Shown piece after piece: positions 18,486-27,724 of a DNA stretch of 64,000 bases (its first letter is position 1; the number at the start of each line of letters is the position of its first letter). This stretch comes from Labrenzia sp. 011. GTDB lineage: Bacteria > Pseudomonadota > Alphaproteobacteria > Rhizobiales > Stappiaceae. The notes beneath the pieces were generated by a model. That model did no database searches. It saw only the letters and a list, made by a program, of their open reading frames with translations, and was not told where the DNA came from. A program made the position numbers and the translations under genes. The DNA lies in NCBI RefSeq assembly GCF_003075075.1, contig NZ_QCYM01000063.1:1-64000 (forward strand). Direction: 5' to 3'.

Positions 18486-19291
18486 TCAGCCCTCCTCGGG
18501 AAAGGCTCCACCATTCCCCGTCCAAGGCGTTCCCGGCAGCCGTAGGGCAAAGCCCCCTGTGCTCTCTCTCTGTGGTTGAGATGGTCTTGGCACTTCTGAA
18601 TGCATGAATTTTCAGCTGGCAGTCTCAATTGGCAATGCCGGCGGGTTCCATCGACAATTTGGCGAATGCATGAGTTGCAGCCCACGGTGAAAACCTAGGT
18701 CCGCACGCCCGAGTGTGTTTGGCTCTCATCGCAAGCCGCGTGCGGAAGCGCTCAAGGGGAGACAGTTCCCGGACATGGCGAGGCCGCAGTGGCCTGACAC
18801 GCTTCCTCATGGCTTTCAAAGGAATGGTTCCCTGCGATGCGGGTGCAGCACAAACTAGACATTTGTACAAATGGACTTGTTGACAAAAAGAGCCTTTGAG
18901 TCTAATTGCACATAACCGTCCGTTTTCTCCTTCGAACGGAAGGGTCTGACCACCGCCATGGGTACCAGTGCATGAGCTGAAGTAAAAACGAATTCATCCA
19001 AGTAAGTGAACTGTTTCGACTCCGGGGCTTTAGTCGTTGCCCCGAGCGCTCATTGCTGTGAAAACTCAATAAAAACAATGTGTTGTAAAAATACTACGCT
19101 GAAATTCATTGTAGTCGACGGATGCGTGAAAGGGTTGCTTGTCAGGGTAAAAATTGGAAGAACATAAGCAAGCAAGAAGTTGCGCCAAGATTAAAACGAA
19201 AAAATCGCAGATTAGATGATTCTTGTCTGTGGTTAAGGTGAGTAGTTTTGCCTTCTTTGTTGCTTATGTGAATGTAAACTGGAGAATGACA
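18486..19291. other. Long intergenic region and leader ahead of porin
   Basis: About 800 bases with no supportable gene. Seen: a repeated decamer GAATGCATGA (18598 and 18664, 66 bases apart), a perfect 14-base palindrome with an adjacent TTGACA (18860-18885), and a 6-bp stem-loop CGGGGC/GCCCCG near 19024-19044. The last 200 bases are AT-rich. The region probably carries the porin promoter with a long untranslated leader. Confidence 0.5.
18860..18908 (+). promoter_or_regulatory. Palindromic operator plus -35-like element
   Basis: CATTTGTACAAATG (18860-18873) is a perfect palindrome; six bases later TTGACA (18880-18885) gives a full -35 match, with TCTAAT 15 bases and TAATTG 17 bases further. 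A second looser copy of the half-sites (CTTGT..ACAAA) overlaps the -35. The arrangement fits a repressor operator on a plus-strand promoter, perhaps of the porin. The regulator is unknown; the TetR gene at 20603-21163 is a nearby candidate. Confidence 0.4.
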
Positions 19292-20455
19292 ATGAAACTC
19301 AAGAGCTTGATGCTCGGCGTTGCAGCAGCTGCTGCCGCTACCACCGCCCAGGCAGCCGATCTTCCGGTTGCTCCGGAGCCCGTCGATTACGTTCGCGTCT
19401 GTGACGCCTATGGTGCGCGCTTCTACTACATCCCGGGCACCGAAACCTGCCTGCGCGTTGGTGGCCGTGTTCGTACCCAGGTCATAGCCAACAACGTTCT
19501 GGAAGACGGCAACTGGTCCGACCGTGATTCTGACGGCTATTCCTGGCTGGCTCGTGGTTACCTGTATCTCGACGCCCGTACGGCGACCGAATTCGGTACG
19601 CTGCGGACCTATGTTTCCATATACGGCGACTCCTCCAATGGCGATACGTCCGGCTTCACGCTCGACGAAGCCTACATCCAGTGGGGCGGTCTGACAGCTG
19701 GTCGTCTGATATCCAACTTCGACATCTTCACCGGTCAGGCATTCATCGGTGTTGTCGATCGTGACTGGTCCGACCAGAACACAAACCAGGTTGCCTATAC
19801 GGCTGCTTTCGGCAACGGCTTCTCCGCAACCATCGCTCTTGAAGATCGCTCCAGCCGTGAAACGACCGGTTCAACGGACGGCGGCGGTGTCGTGAACTAC
19901 GGCGGCACGCGTGCTCCGGACGTTGTTGCAGCTCTCGCCATCTCCCAGGGTTGGGGGTCCGCACAGCTGTCCGGTGCTCTGCATCAGGTCTATCCGGATG
20001 CAGCTTCCAACGCCAGCAACAGCGGCGGCGAAGACGAAATGGGCTTTGCAGTCGGCGGTGGTGTTGTCGTCAACCTGCCGATGGTTACTCCCGGTTCCAA
20101 CATCTTCTTCCAGGGTTTCTACGGCGACGGCGCATTGGCCTATATCTCCACCTTCGGTGGTGTGGCAGACAGCAACGGCTCGGGTGACACTTCTACCGGT
20201 TACTCCCTGTCCGCTGGTGCCTACATCCAGGCAACGTCCACCATCGGTCTCGCACTCGACGGTTCTTACCTCGATGTTGACGCCGCTGCTGGCCTGAACG
20301 ACGTGACCCGTTATGCAATCGACGGTTCCGTACAGTGGGAGCCGGTCTCCGGCTTCGTCATGGGTGCTGACGTCGGTTACGCCAACACCGACTACGATGT
20401 CACTGGCGACACCGACGAACTCCTCTTCGGTGTTCGTATGCAGCGGACATTCTGA
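19292..20455 (+). CDS. Major outer-membrane porin (Omp2b-like)
   Basis: 387 residues with a classic signal peptide (M-K-L-K-S-L-M-L-G-V-A-A-A-A-A-A-T-T-A-Q-A, cut before A-D-L-P). The mature start A-D-L-P-V-A-P-E-P-V-D-Y-V-R-V-C-D-A-Y-G with F-Y-Y-I-P-G-T-E-T-C-L-R is the Omp2/porin_2 signature of Hyphomicrobiales, and the chain ends in R-M-Q-R-T-F, an aromatic beta-barrel terminus. It forms a trimeric general diffusion channel. Codon use is strongly biased (few rare codons), as expected of an abundant protein. GGAG lies seven bases before the chosen ATG. Confidence 0.95.
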   Translation: MKLKSLMLGVAAAAAATTAQAADLPVAPEPVDYVRVCDAYGARFYYIPGTETCLRVGGRVRTQVIANNVLEDGNWSDRDSDGYSWLARGYLYLDARTATEFGTLRTYVSIYGDSSNGDTSGFTLDEAYIQWGGLTAGRLISNFDIFTGQAFIGVVDRDWSDQNTNQVAYTAAFGNGFSATIALEDRSSRETTGSTDGGGVVNYGGTRAPDVVAALAISQGWGSAQLSGALHQVYPDAASNASNSGGEDEMGFAVGGGVVVNLPMVTPGSNIFFQGFYGDGALAYISTFGGVADSNGSGDTSTGYSLSAGAYIQATSTIGLALDGSYLDVDAAAGLNDVTRYAIDGSVQWEPVSGFVMGADVGYANTDYDVTGDTDELLFGVRMQRTF

Positions 20456-20512
20456 TCCGTAACAAACCAACTGACTGAGGTCACTGACCTCCTTGACCTC
20501 CAGTCGGTCAGC

Positions 20513-20541
20513 GGTCCGGCAGTTTCCAAAGCTGCCGGACC
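20513..20541 (+). terminator. Strong hairpin after porin
   Basis: GGTCCGGCAG and CTGCCGGACC arms (10 perfect base pairs) around a nine-base loop, 57 bases after the porin stop. No T-run follows, so it is either a weak terminator or a 3' stabilising hairpin. Confidence 0.6.
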
Positions 20542-20602
20542 GTCCCCATGACGGACCAGTGCCTTCCGGATCCGAGAGAAACGGTCGAACGGGGATGGAG
20601 GT

Positions 20603-21163
20603 TCAAGAAACGACGCTGTTCACGACCAGTTGCCGAAGCGCTCGATAGGAGCGGTGGACATGATCAATGTTCACCGCATACCTCTTCAGTTTTTCGAAGG
20701 AAAATCTGATAAAGTCGCAAAGATCGTCAAATTCCACAGCGTCAAGGCGCAGGCGGTCCCTGTATGGCTCGAGAAGTTCCGCAATGGTGTTGTTGTAAAT
20801 ATTTATGATCTTGTTTTTCTTGTCTTGAGACATTTCTTCCGTGGCTTGAAGAAATTCTTCCCGGTGGGGAATCGTCATGATTATCTTGCAGGGCTCAAGC
20901 GTAAGGTAATTAAAGGCTACATCCAGACGCGCCCCGAGATCATCGAGACCGGCGCATTCCCTTGAGATTATGCATGCCGACTGTCGGGCGCGATGTTCCA
21001 GAGCGCCGTAAATCAGTTCTTCCTTGCCATCATAGGCATTGTAGATCGATTGCCGCGCAACGCCTGCAGCGGTCGCAATTTCACTCATGGTGGTTTTCTT
21101 CACACCATAGTGAGCAAAAAGCTCCAAAGCTGTTTCAACGATCTTGATATTGCGCTCGTTCAT
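20603..21163 (-). CDS. TetR/AcrR-family regulator
   Basis: 186 residues: N-terminal TetR helix-turn-helix with A-L-E-L-F-A-H-Y-G-V-K-K-T-T-M-S-E-I-A-T and A-G-V-A-R-Q-S-I-Y-N-A-Y-D-G-K-E-E-L. The C-terminal ligand domain is unfamiliar. Base use is more AT-rich than in the neighbours (Asn/Lys/Ile-rich stretch). It sits back to back with no target gene: porin lies on its 3' side, and a membrane protein on its 5' side. A palindrome 7 bases upstream of the ATG suggests autoregulation. Confidence 0.88.
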   Translation of the reverse strand: MNERNIKIVETALELFAHYGVKKTTMSEIATAAGVARQSIYNAYDGKEELIYGALEHRARQSACIISRECAGLDDLGARLDVAFNYLTLEPCKIIMTIPHREEFLQATEEMSQDKKNKIINIYNNTIAELLEPYRDRLRLDAVEFDDLCDFIRFSFEKLKRYAVNIDHVHRSYRALRQLVVNSVVS

Positions 21164-21169
21164 CCCTAT

Positions 21170-21188
21170 TTGATACGGCCGCTATCAA
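21170..21188. promoter_or_regulatory. Candidate TetR operator (autoregulation)
   Basis: TTGATA-CGGCCGC-TATCAA: six-base inverted arms around a seven-base GC-rich core, seven bases upstream of the TetR start codon. It would overlap the ribosome site or initiation region of that gene. Operator role is inference. Confidence 0.45.
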
Positions 21189-21406
21189 TCATTGTCAATT
21201 TCTGGTTACAATTTCAGGCCTGTCAATATTCAGGAAAAGACAGGTCTGCGAACTTCGTTCGGCGGCGAAGCTGAATTCAGCTTTCGCCCAGTTGTCTGGC
21301 AGGAAATGAAACGCCGGCGACCACTGGATTTATTGTTCCGGACCTGGGAATGAATCCTGTGTGTCCGGCCAAGCTTATGGACTGTATTCTTCCAGGTGTT
21401 CGCGCT

Positions 21407-22237
21407 CTACCTTTGATCTTGCGCCGGTATCACCACGCACTTCCTGTAAAGGTGCCAGGTGGTGTGGCCGAGAATGGGCAGGGTGACGACAAGTCCGATA
21501 AAGGCCGGGACCATCGAGACGATCAGCAGCGCCGTGACAACGAAGGCCCAGCCGATCATCGGCACCGGAGATTTCGCCACGGCGCGGACACTTGTGATCA
21601 TCGCGGTGATGAAGTCGCGGTCCTCTTCCAGCAGCAGCGGGAAGGAGATCACCGTCAGCGAAAACAGGATCAGCGACAGCACCGCCCCGACCACATGGCC
21701 TATGGCAAGGAACATCAGCCCCTCCGGTGTCGAGATGACCTGGTTGAGGAATTCCCCGAAAGACGCGAAGGAGCGGAACCCGAGAAAGAGGGCGAGCAGC
21801 AGACGGACCTGATACATCCACATGATCTGGATGAACAGCACTACAAAGGCCATCCAGGACAGTTCCCGGCTCTTCTGCGCCCACATGGTTCCGAAGATGC
21901 TCGACCAGGACAGCGTCTCGCCCGCATTCAGCCGCCGGCTGACCTCATAGAGGCCCACGGCGGCGAACGGACCGATCAGCACGAAGCCGGCCGCGGCCGG
22001 ATAGGACAGATAGCTCATGTTGAGTGCGGCGGCGCTCAGGACCACGAACAGGCCGCCGAGCGCGAATAGCGCGCCGATGCACAATCCGTAGACCGGTGCA
22101 CGGCGAAAATCGGCAAGGCCGGCGGCCAGCGCGTCGATGACGTCGTTGACGCCGATCGTGTTGACCTGCGGCATGGGCCGCAATTCTTCCCTGGCCGGAC
22201 CGGCCGTGTCTGTCGGTGCCGAATTGTTTTCGCTCAT
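21407..22237 (-). CDS. DUF2189 multi-pass membrane protein
   Basis: 276 residues. The N-terminal L-A-A-G-L-A-D-F-R-R-A-P-V-Y-G-L and following helices match the DUF2189 family of six-TM inner-membrane proteins: G-L-C-I-G-A-L-F-A-L-G-G-L-F-V-V-L, G-P-F-A-A-V-G-L-Y-E-V-S-R-R-L-N, and the C-terminal H-T-T-W-H-L-Y-R-K. Function unknown; often near respiratory genes. It stands alone here, 169 bases beyond the TetR regulator's intergenic region. Confidence 0.85.
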   Translation of the reverse strand: MSENNSAPTDTAGPAREELRPMPQVNTIGVNDVIDALAAGLADFRRAPVYGLCIGALFALGGLFVVLSAAALNMSYLSYPAAAGFVLIGPFAAVGLYEVSRRLNAGETLSWSSIFGTMWAQKSRELSWMAFVVLFIQIMWMYQVRLLLALFLGFRSFASFGEFLNQVISTPEGLMFLAIGHVVGAVLSLILFSLTVISFPLLLEEDRDFITAMITSVRAVAKSPVPMIGWAFVVTALLIVSMVPAFIGLVVTLPILGHTTWHLYRKCVVIPAQDQR

Positions 22238-22472
22238 CCGTCAGCTTCCTCCCAAAAGCATCCTGCCTCCCGCAGTCAGGCAATCTTAACTGCCGAATAC
22301 GCGGGAGCTCAATGCGCAGAAGGACTTATATTGCCGCGGATCGCTCTGATTTCCCTGGAAAACGGCCTCGGCAGCGCAAGACCGGACAGCGCCCGGCGAT
22401 CTGCTCTCGTGCCGGCAGACGGCACCCGTCGCGCAGGCGCGAGGGGCAGGGATCGCTCCGCCGGACGGAAGA

Positions 22473-24716
22473 CTATCCTGCCGCCGGTTTCGGCTCGATT
22501 GCCGATGCTGCTGCGGCTGCTGCGATCTGTTCCTTCTGCTCATTGTCGAGCTTGGCGTTTTCGGGAATATGCACGCGGACTTCCTTGCGGGCGAACTGGA
22601 TGCCGTTCTCCTCGAAAGCCTGCTGGACGCGTTTGTAGATTTCCTTGCGCATGCCGAATTGCTTGCCCGGCTTGGTGGTGAACTTGCCGCGCACCACGAT
22701 GCCGACATCGTCGACATCCGCAACGCCCTGCCCCTTGAAGGGAGCCAGAATGTCGTCCTTGAACTCTTCCATCTCCATGATTTCCTGGCCGATCTTCTTG
22801 AAGAGCTTGCGGACCTTCTCGACATCCGTATCGAAAGGCACCGTGAACTTCAGCTTCATGATCACCCAGTCGCGGGAGAGATTGGTGAGCTTGGGGATCT
22901 CGCCATAGGGCACGATGTGAACGGCGCCCCGCGTGCCGCGCAGCTGCAGGGAGCGGATCGAGATCTTCTCGATGGAGCCCATGGTTCCGTCGGCATCGAT
23001 GAACTCGCCCAGGCGGAAGGCGTCGTCCATCAGGAAGAAGATCCCCGAGACCACGTCGCGCACCAGGGTCTGCGCGCCGAATCCGACCGCCAGGCCGATG
23101 ACACCGGCCCCGGCCAGAAGCGGAGTGATGTTGACGCCGAGCTGACTGAGCGCCAGCAGCACGGTGAGTGTCAGTATGGTGATCTGCGAGACCATGCGGA
23201 TCAGCGGCAGGATCGTCGCCATGCGCGACTTGCCGGCGCCGCCCATTTCCGAATCGTCGTCCTGGTTGGCAACCGGCGGGGAATCCTTGGCGAGCTGATG
23301 GGCGACCCACAGATTGATGATTTCCCAGGCAAGATACCCGGCTGCCAGGATCAGGAGAAGGATGACGGTGTGCCGTGCAACGGCCGCTTCGCCGCTGCCG
23401 CCGATTGCCAGGAGGTTCAGGCCGTAGATGCGCCCCACTGCCAGGACCAGGAAGGCGATGAGGCCGACGCGGGCGATGCGGACATAGCTGTGCCGGGTCT
23501 GGTGATGGGCGGCTTCCGCCACCGGACCTTCCCCCTGCATCGGCGGAATGATATGCGCGACAATGCCGCGCACCATGGTGTCGAGGAACGGTGCGAAGAC
23601 AACCAGAACGATGACCCCGAGGGAGCGGCCTGCCGTCAGGGTTTCGATACCCATGCTCAGGGCGAATTGTACCAGGAACCAGTTGAAAACGATGAAGGCC
23701 ATGGAGAAATAGGGCCAGAAACCGGCCATGCGTTCCAGACCGCTGGTTACTTCCGTTTCATCGCCCAGAATGATTTTGGTCAGCCCGTTCCGTGCCTTCC
23801 AGATGATCGCAACGATCCATGCATTTACCGCGAAGCTCACGAAAAAGCGGAAACTCTCGCGGATGGCAATATCCGCATCGCGAAGGACAATGCTCAGGAA
23901 GAAGGAAATGCCGATGAAGACGAACAGCATCGTGAAATTGCGGTAGAGCGCCTTTGCGGTACTGTCGTCCGCCGTGACCAGACGCAGTTCGCTCCGGTGC
24001 GGTGCCAGCGCGAAACGCAGGAGGGCGGCGATCAGCCGTGGCAGGAACACGAGCCAGTATACGGACTGAAAGGCAAAGGTTCTGACCGCCGGATCGAAAT
24101 TGGCGAGACGGCCGACGACAAGGGCGACCAGCGCGAAAACGACCAGGCCGCCGAGATCGAGGCCGGCCCGGATGGAGACCATCTTCACGGTTTCGAACAG
24201 GCTGTCCGGGGAATGGCTCCGGATGCTGTCGCGTCTGGACGCTGCCAGGCGGTTCACCAGAAATTCCGCGATGAAACCTGCGGCAAGGAGAAGGGCAATC
24301 GCACTCAGGACAATGTGGAAGGGACCGGCGATCTTCCCGGCAAACAGCGCGCCGATGCTGACTGCCAGGCCGGTGAAAAGAGCCGGCAGATTGAGGAAAT
24401 AACCGGCGATCACCGAGACGAACCTGTCCAGGGTCGTGTCAATACTTTCGATGAAGCCCGTTTCGGTTTCGGCTGATGCCGCTGCCTGCCCTTTTGTTTC
24501 GGCGCCCTGCTGCAGCAGGGTCATGAAACCGGTCAGTGCCTTGACCTGGTCCGGGTCGAGGTCCGTAACGAGTTTCTCCATCGCCTCCTGCTGAAGGGGC
24601 GCTGGAAGCGTCGATGTGGTGCTCTGGGCGGAGGCTGGATCGGTCAGCAGGAAAAGCGGAATCAGGAGCAGGGAAACCAAACCTGCGAGTGTTGCGGTCT
24701 TCCAAACACCAGTCAT
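22473..24716 (-). CDS. Large MscS-family mechanosensitive channel
   Basis: 747 residues: signal peptide (V-S-L-L-L-I-P-L-F-L-L-T-D-P-A-S-A), a periplasmic helical part with Gln/Glu-rich stretch, about ten membrane helices, then the MscS core. The pore helix/core reads G-A-G-V-I-G-L-A-V-G-F-G-A-Q-T-L and is followed by R-D-V-V-S-G-I-F-F-L-M-D-D and the beta domain. It is expected to release osmolytes under hypo-osmotic shock. Length and signal peptide place it with the YbdG/MscM-like enlarged members rather than with 286-residue MscS. Confidence 0.9.
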   Translation of the reverse strand: MTGVWKTATLAGLVSLLLIPLFLLTDPASAQSTTSTLPAPLQQEAMEKLVTDLDPDQVKALTGFMTLLQQGAETKGQAAASAETETGFIESIDTTLDRFVSVIAGYFLNLPALFTGLAVSIGALFAGKIAGPFHIVLSAIALLLAAGFIAEFLVNRLAASRRDSIRSHSPDSLFETVKMVSIRAGLDLGGLVVFALVALVVGRLANFDPAVRTFAFQSVYWLVFLPRLIAALLRFALAPHRSELRLVTADDSTAKALYRNFTMLFVFIGISFFLSIVLRDADIAIRESFRFFVSFAVNAWIVAIIWKARNGLTKIILGDETEVTSGLERMAGFWPYFSMAFIVFNWFLVQFALSMGIETLTAGRSLGVIVLVVFAPFLDTMVRGIVAHIIPPMQGEGPVAEAAHHQTRHSYVRIARVGLIAFLVLAVGRIYGLNLLAIGGSGEAAVARHTVILLLILAAGYLAWEIINLWVAHQLAKDSPPVANQDDDSEMGGAGKSRMATILPLIRMVSQITILTLTVLLALSQLGVNITPLLAGAGVIGLAVGFGAQTLVRDVVSGIFFLMDDAFRLGEFIDADGTMGSIEKISIRSLQLRGTRGAVHIVPYGEIPKLTNLSRDWVIMKLKFTVPFDTDVEKVRKLFKKIGQEIMEMEEFKDDILAPFKGQGVADVDDVGIVVRGKFTTKPGKQFGMRKEIYKRVQQAFEENGIQFARKEVRVHIPENAKLDNEQKEQIAAAAAASAIEPKPAAG

Positions 24717-24950
24717 CAGCGATGCCCCTTCGTCGGCGTCGAATTCTATGCCGTCAGGTTAGACATGCCAATTGTGCAATTTTCATTAAAATTGCCAATG
24801 CTCTGGCGGTGCGCGCCTCCGGGGCCTGCGGGAGGGAGCCATTCCGGTGTGACGGGGGAATTGCTCCGGCGGGAATAGATGACAGAGCTTGATCAACGCC
24901 GCTTATGCGTCTACGTCCAAGCCAGACTGATCAAGAGCGAGCGGAATTGA

Positions 24951-25376
24951 ATGAGCACGCCCCCACGTAGCGCGAATATAACCCCGGGCATTTTCTGGGC
25001 CCTGCTGAGTCCGATCGGCCGCATGGGCAGGCTGCCCTACTGGCTGAGTTTTGCCTTCATGTGGGTGGTCATAGGCATCGCGATCCGGCTGTGGTGGTTG
25101 TCGCTCACGGAAATACCGACGCCCGAGGCCGTGAGCGTAAGCATCTTCGTCGGCTCCAATCCGCTGTTTCCGTTTCTTCTTCTGGTGCTCAACTGGTTCG
25201 AACTGGCGCTGGTCATCAAGCGTCTGCAGGATATCGGCCAGAGCGGGTTTCTCGCGCTGCTGATCTTTGTTCCGGTCCTGAACCTGCTGATGGTTCTCGT
25301 CCTGGGGTTCATCCCCGGCCAGGCGGAGGCCAACCGGCACGGTCCCCTGCCGAACAGCTACTGGCGCAGAAGCTGA
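24951..25376 (+). CDS. DUF805 small membrane protein
   Basis: 141 residues. L-S-P-I-G-R-M-G-R-L-P-Y-W-L is the DUF805 entry motif (G-R-x-x-R-x-x-Y/F-W), followed by V-I-K-R-L-Q-D-I-G-Q-S-G, the second DUF805 signature. It ends at P-G-Q-A-E-A-N-R-H-G-P, the typical C-terminus (normally G-x-x-x-x-N-x-(Y/F)-G). Three to four TM helices. Function unknown. It stands ahead of dapE (75 bases). Confidence 0.9.
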   Translation: MSTPPRSANITPGIFWALLSPIGRMGRLPYWLSFAFMWVVIGIAIRLWWLSLTEIPTPEAVSVSIFVGSNPLFPFLLLVLNWFELALVIKRLQDIGQSGFLALLIFVPVLNLLMVLVLGFIPGQAEANRHGPLPNSYWRRS

Positions 25377-25451
25377 CCGCCCGGTCCGCTGGCCGCAAGA
25401 CACGCCGGAGCCCAAACCGGCAGATGCAGATACAGAAGGAGAACCGCCCCG

Positions 25452-26609
25452 ATGCCGTCTTCCGCCGTCACCATTGCCCGCAACCTGATCCGCTGCCCGT
25501 CCGTCACACCGGCGGAGGGCGGTGCGCTGTCCTGTCTGCAGACGCTTCTGGCGGACGCGGGATTTTCCGTCTCCCGCGTCACCTTCCATGACGAAGACAC
25601 GCCGGATGTGGACAATCTTTTCGCCAGCATCGGCTCCGGAAAACCGCATTTCGTCTTCGCCGGCCACACCGATGTGGTCCCCGCCGGGGAGGCTGGCGAC
25701 TGGCGTCACGGCCCGTTCGACGGCACGATTTCCGATGGCTACCTCTTCGGCCGCGGCGCGGTCGACATGAAGGGCGGCATCGCTGCCTTTGCCGCCGCGG
25801 CGCTCGATTTCGTCGGTGAGGCGGGAGCGGACTTCGGCGGAACGATCTCCTTCCTGATCACCGGCGACGAGGAGGGGCCGGCGGTCAACGGCACAGTGAA
25901 GCTGCTTGAGTGGGCGAAGGAGCAGGGACACGAATTCGATGCCTGCATCGTCGGTGAACCGACCAACCCGGAAAAGCTCGGCGACGCGATCAAGGTGGGC
26001 CGGCGCGGCTCGCTTTCCGGCATCATCTCCGTCACCGGCGTCCAGGGACATGTGGCCTATCCCCATCTGGCCGACAATCCGGTCCCCGGGCTGGTCCGCC
26101 TGATCGCGGCGCTGGATGCCCTGGAACTCGACCAGGGCAACGAGCGTTTCCAGCCGTCCAATCTGGAAGTCGTCAACATCGAGGTCGGCAATGCGGCTTT
26201 CAATGTCATTCCCGCCCGCGCCGAAGCCCGTTTCAACATCCGCTTCAACGACGCATGGACGCTGGACAGCCTGAAGGCAAGGATCCGTGAAACGCTGCAG
26301 ACCGTCGATCTCGGCAACCTGAAGCTCGACATTGCCTTCCGGCGCGACGCCAGCGAGTCCTTCCTGACGAAGGATGCGGCGCTGATAGCCGCGCTGAGCA
26401 AGGCCGTCGAGGCGGAAACCAGCCGCGTTCCGGAGCTTTCCACCGGCGGGGGGACCTCCGACGCGCGCTTCATCAAGAACTATTGCCCGGTGGTGGAATT
26501 CGGCCTTGTGGGCCAGACCATGCACAAGGTCGATGAATGCGCCGCCGTGGAAGACCTTGACCGGCTGGCGGCGATCTATAAACGTTTCCTGACAAGCTAT
26601 TTCTCATGA
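25452..26609 (+). CDS. dapE: Succinyl-diaminopimelate desuccinylase
   Basis: 385 residues, M20A dimetal hydrolase of the succinylase lysine/DAP pathway; frees LL-diaminopimelate from its N-succinyl form. Metal/catalytic motifs: F-A-G-H-T-D-V-V-P, G-R-G-A-V-D-M-K-G-G, D-E-E-G-P-A, and T-G-G-G-T-S-D-A-R-F. Preceded by AGGAG about ten bases before the ATG. The partner dapD is convergent at 27725-28576, about 1.1 kb away. Confidence 0.96.
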   Translation: MPSSAVTIARNLIRCPSVTPAEGGALSCLQTLLADAGFSVSRVTFHDEDTPDVDNLFASIGSGKPHFVFAGHTDVVPAGEAGDWRHGPFDGTISDGYLFGRGAVDMKGGIAAFAAAALDFVGEAGADFGGTISFLITGDEEGPAVNGTVKLLEWAKEQGHEFDACIVGEPTNPEKLGDAIKVGRRGSLSGIISVTGVQGHVAYPHLADNPVPGLVRLIAALDALELDQGNERFQPSNLEVVNIEVGNAAFNVIPARAEARFNIRFNDAWTLDSLKARIRETLQTVDLGNLKLDIAFRRDASESFLTKDAALIAALSKAVEAETSRVPELSTGGGTSDARFIKNYCPVVEFGLVGQTMHKVDECAAVEDLDRLAAIYKRFLTSYFS

Positions 26610-26769
26610 GGGCACCCTGCCGCAGCATTGTCGCGGACGGATCGCTTTCACACTTTGTATTCGATCAACCGGCTTCCCTGTGATCGTCCGGGTCACGGAC
26701 CCGTAAACATCAAAGATCCGGACTGTCGGCATTGGAAATGGACCGGGTGGCGGGAGCGCATTGATCTTG

Positions 26770-27360
26770 ATGAGTTTGAACGAAATTCGGGCCGCGCTGG
26801 ACGGTTCCTGGCTGCTGTTGCGCAACCGGCCGGAGGGGATGACCTATTTCGATCTGTCCCTTCAGGGGTTCTGGCGCTCCTTCTCGGTGGTCTTTCTGCT
26901 GATCCCGGCCTTTCTGATCAGCGGCCTCGCCGAAAAGGAATTCTACTTTACGGAAAACATGTTCCAGCCGGAAACCTTTCCCGACAGTGCCTACTGGACG
27001 GCGCAGATGGTCGGATTGGTGGTCGACTGGCTCACGCTGCCGATCCTGCTGGCGGTCCTGGCAGTGCCGATCGGCATCTCGAAAAGCTATGTGCCGTTCA
27101 TTGTCGCGCGCAACTGGACCAGCCTGCTGGCCTCCGTGCCCTACATGATCACCTATGTGCTGTTTCTGCTCCGGATCATTCCTCCGGGCGTCGCGGTGCT
27201 TCTGTCGTTTTCTTCACTGCTCGTGGTTCTCTGGTACCGCTATCTGGTCGCCCGCATCGCACTCCAGGCCTCCATCAGCCTGGCGGCCGGCGTCGTCGTG
27301 CTCGACGTCGTCCTGACCCTGCTGATCTCGCAGATCGTCGGAAATCTCTGGGGCAGTTAG
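26770..27360 (+). CDS. Hypothetical inner-membrane protein
   Basis: 196 residues, not recognised. An N-terminal cytoplasmic stretch (S-L-N-E-I-R-A-A-L-D-G-S-W-L-L-L) is followed by about five TM helices. The start is ambiguous: ATG 26770 is given, but TTG 26761 (nine bases upstream) is closer to a GGGAG. It is 160 bases downstream of dapE in the same direction and lies at a position where related genomes also have a small membrane protein after dapE (from memory, unverified). Confidence 0.75.
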   Translation: MSLNEIRAALDGSWLLLRNRPEGMTYFDLSLQGFWRSFSVVFLLIPAFLISGLAEKEFYFTENMFQPETFPDSAYWTAQMVGLVVDWLTLPILLAVLAVPIGISKSYVPFIVARNWTSLLASVPYMITYVLFLLRIIPPGVAVLLSFSSLLVVLWYRYLVARIALQASISLAAGVVVLDVVLTLLISQIVGNLWGS

Positions 27361-27724
27361 AGCCCTGTCCGGCGGCCGCGCAAGACACGGCGTCCCGGAC
27401 CGCACACAGGGACCGCACGCCGCTTCTCCGCTTCGCTACGTCCGGGGAGTCACAGGGGTAACGGCGCGATATCGGGCAGGAACGTATCCGCCGGCACTTT
27501 CGCAGGAAGGCGTCTCCATCCGGAGTTTGCGGATAAAGCTTGCATGCGCATCCCCGCATGCCTCCCCGGCCAAGCGCAACGCCGAGCCGGGGTCCACTCG
27601 TTTGCAGAGAGTCTGTTGGGTGTCTCCGGGGCTCAAGTCACACGGTCACCCCCCGGCGCAGCGCGCCGGGGGGTGACGATTGAGGGTGCGGGCGGCCTGG
27701 TGTCGTGAGCCGTCCCGGCTGCGA
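27361..27724. other. Intergenic region between convergent ORF and dapD
   Basis: 364 bases without a gene. Contains two GC hairpins, CCCCGGC/GCCGGGG at 27564-27592 and a perfect 15-bp stem at 27645-27677. The sequence between looks like worn intergenic repeat material rather than a gene remnant. Confidence 0.5.
27645..27677. terminator. Perfect 15-bp GC-rich hairpin, bidirectional terminator candidate
   Basis: GTCACCCCCCGGCGC and GCGCCGGGGGGTGAC with a three-base loop. It sits 48 bases past the dapD stop on the convergent side, so it could stop transcripts from both directions. No T-run on either side. Confidence 0.6.

Noticed and set aside
18598-18673. GAATGCATGA repeated 66 bases apart as a mobile-element end
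   Set aside because: Only 10 bases, partly palindromic and with no transposase or target duplication nearby.
22569-24476. 635-codon plus-strand frame antisense to the MscS gene
   Set aside because: Composition is strongly skewed to Asp/Gln/His/Glu, as expected of antisense of a membrane-protein gene; the MscS frame has clear motifs.
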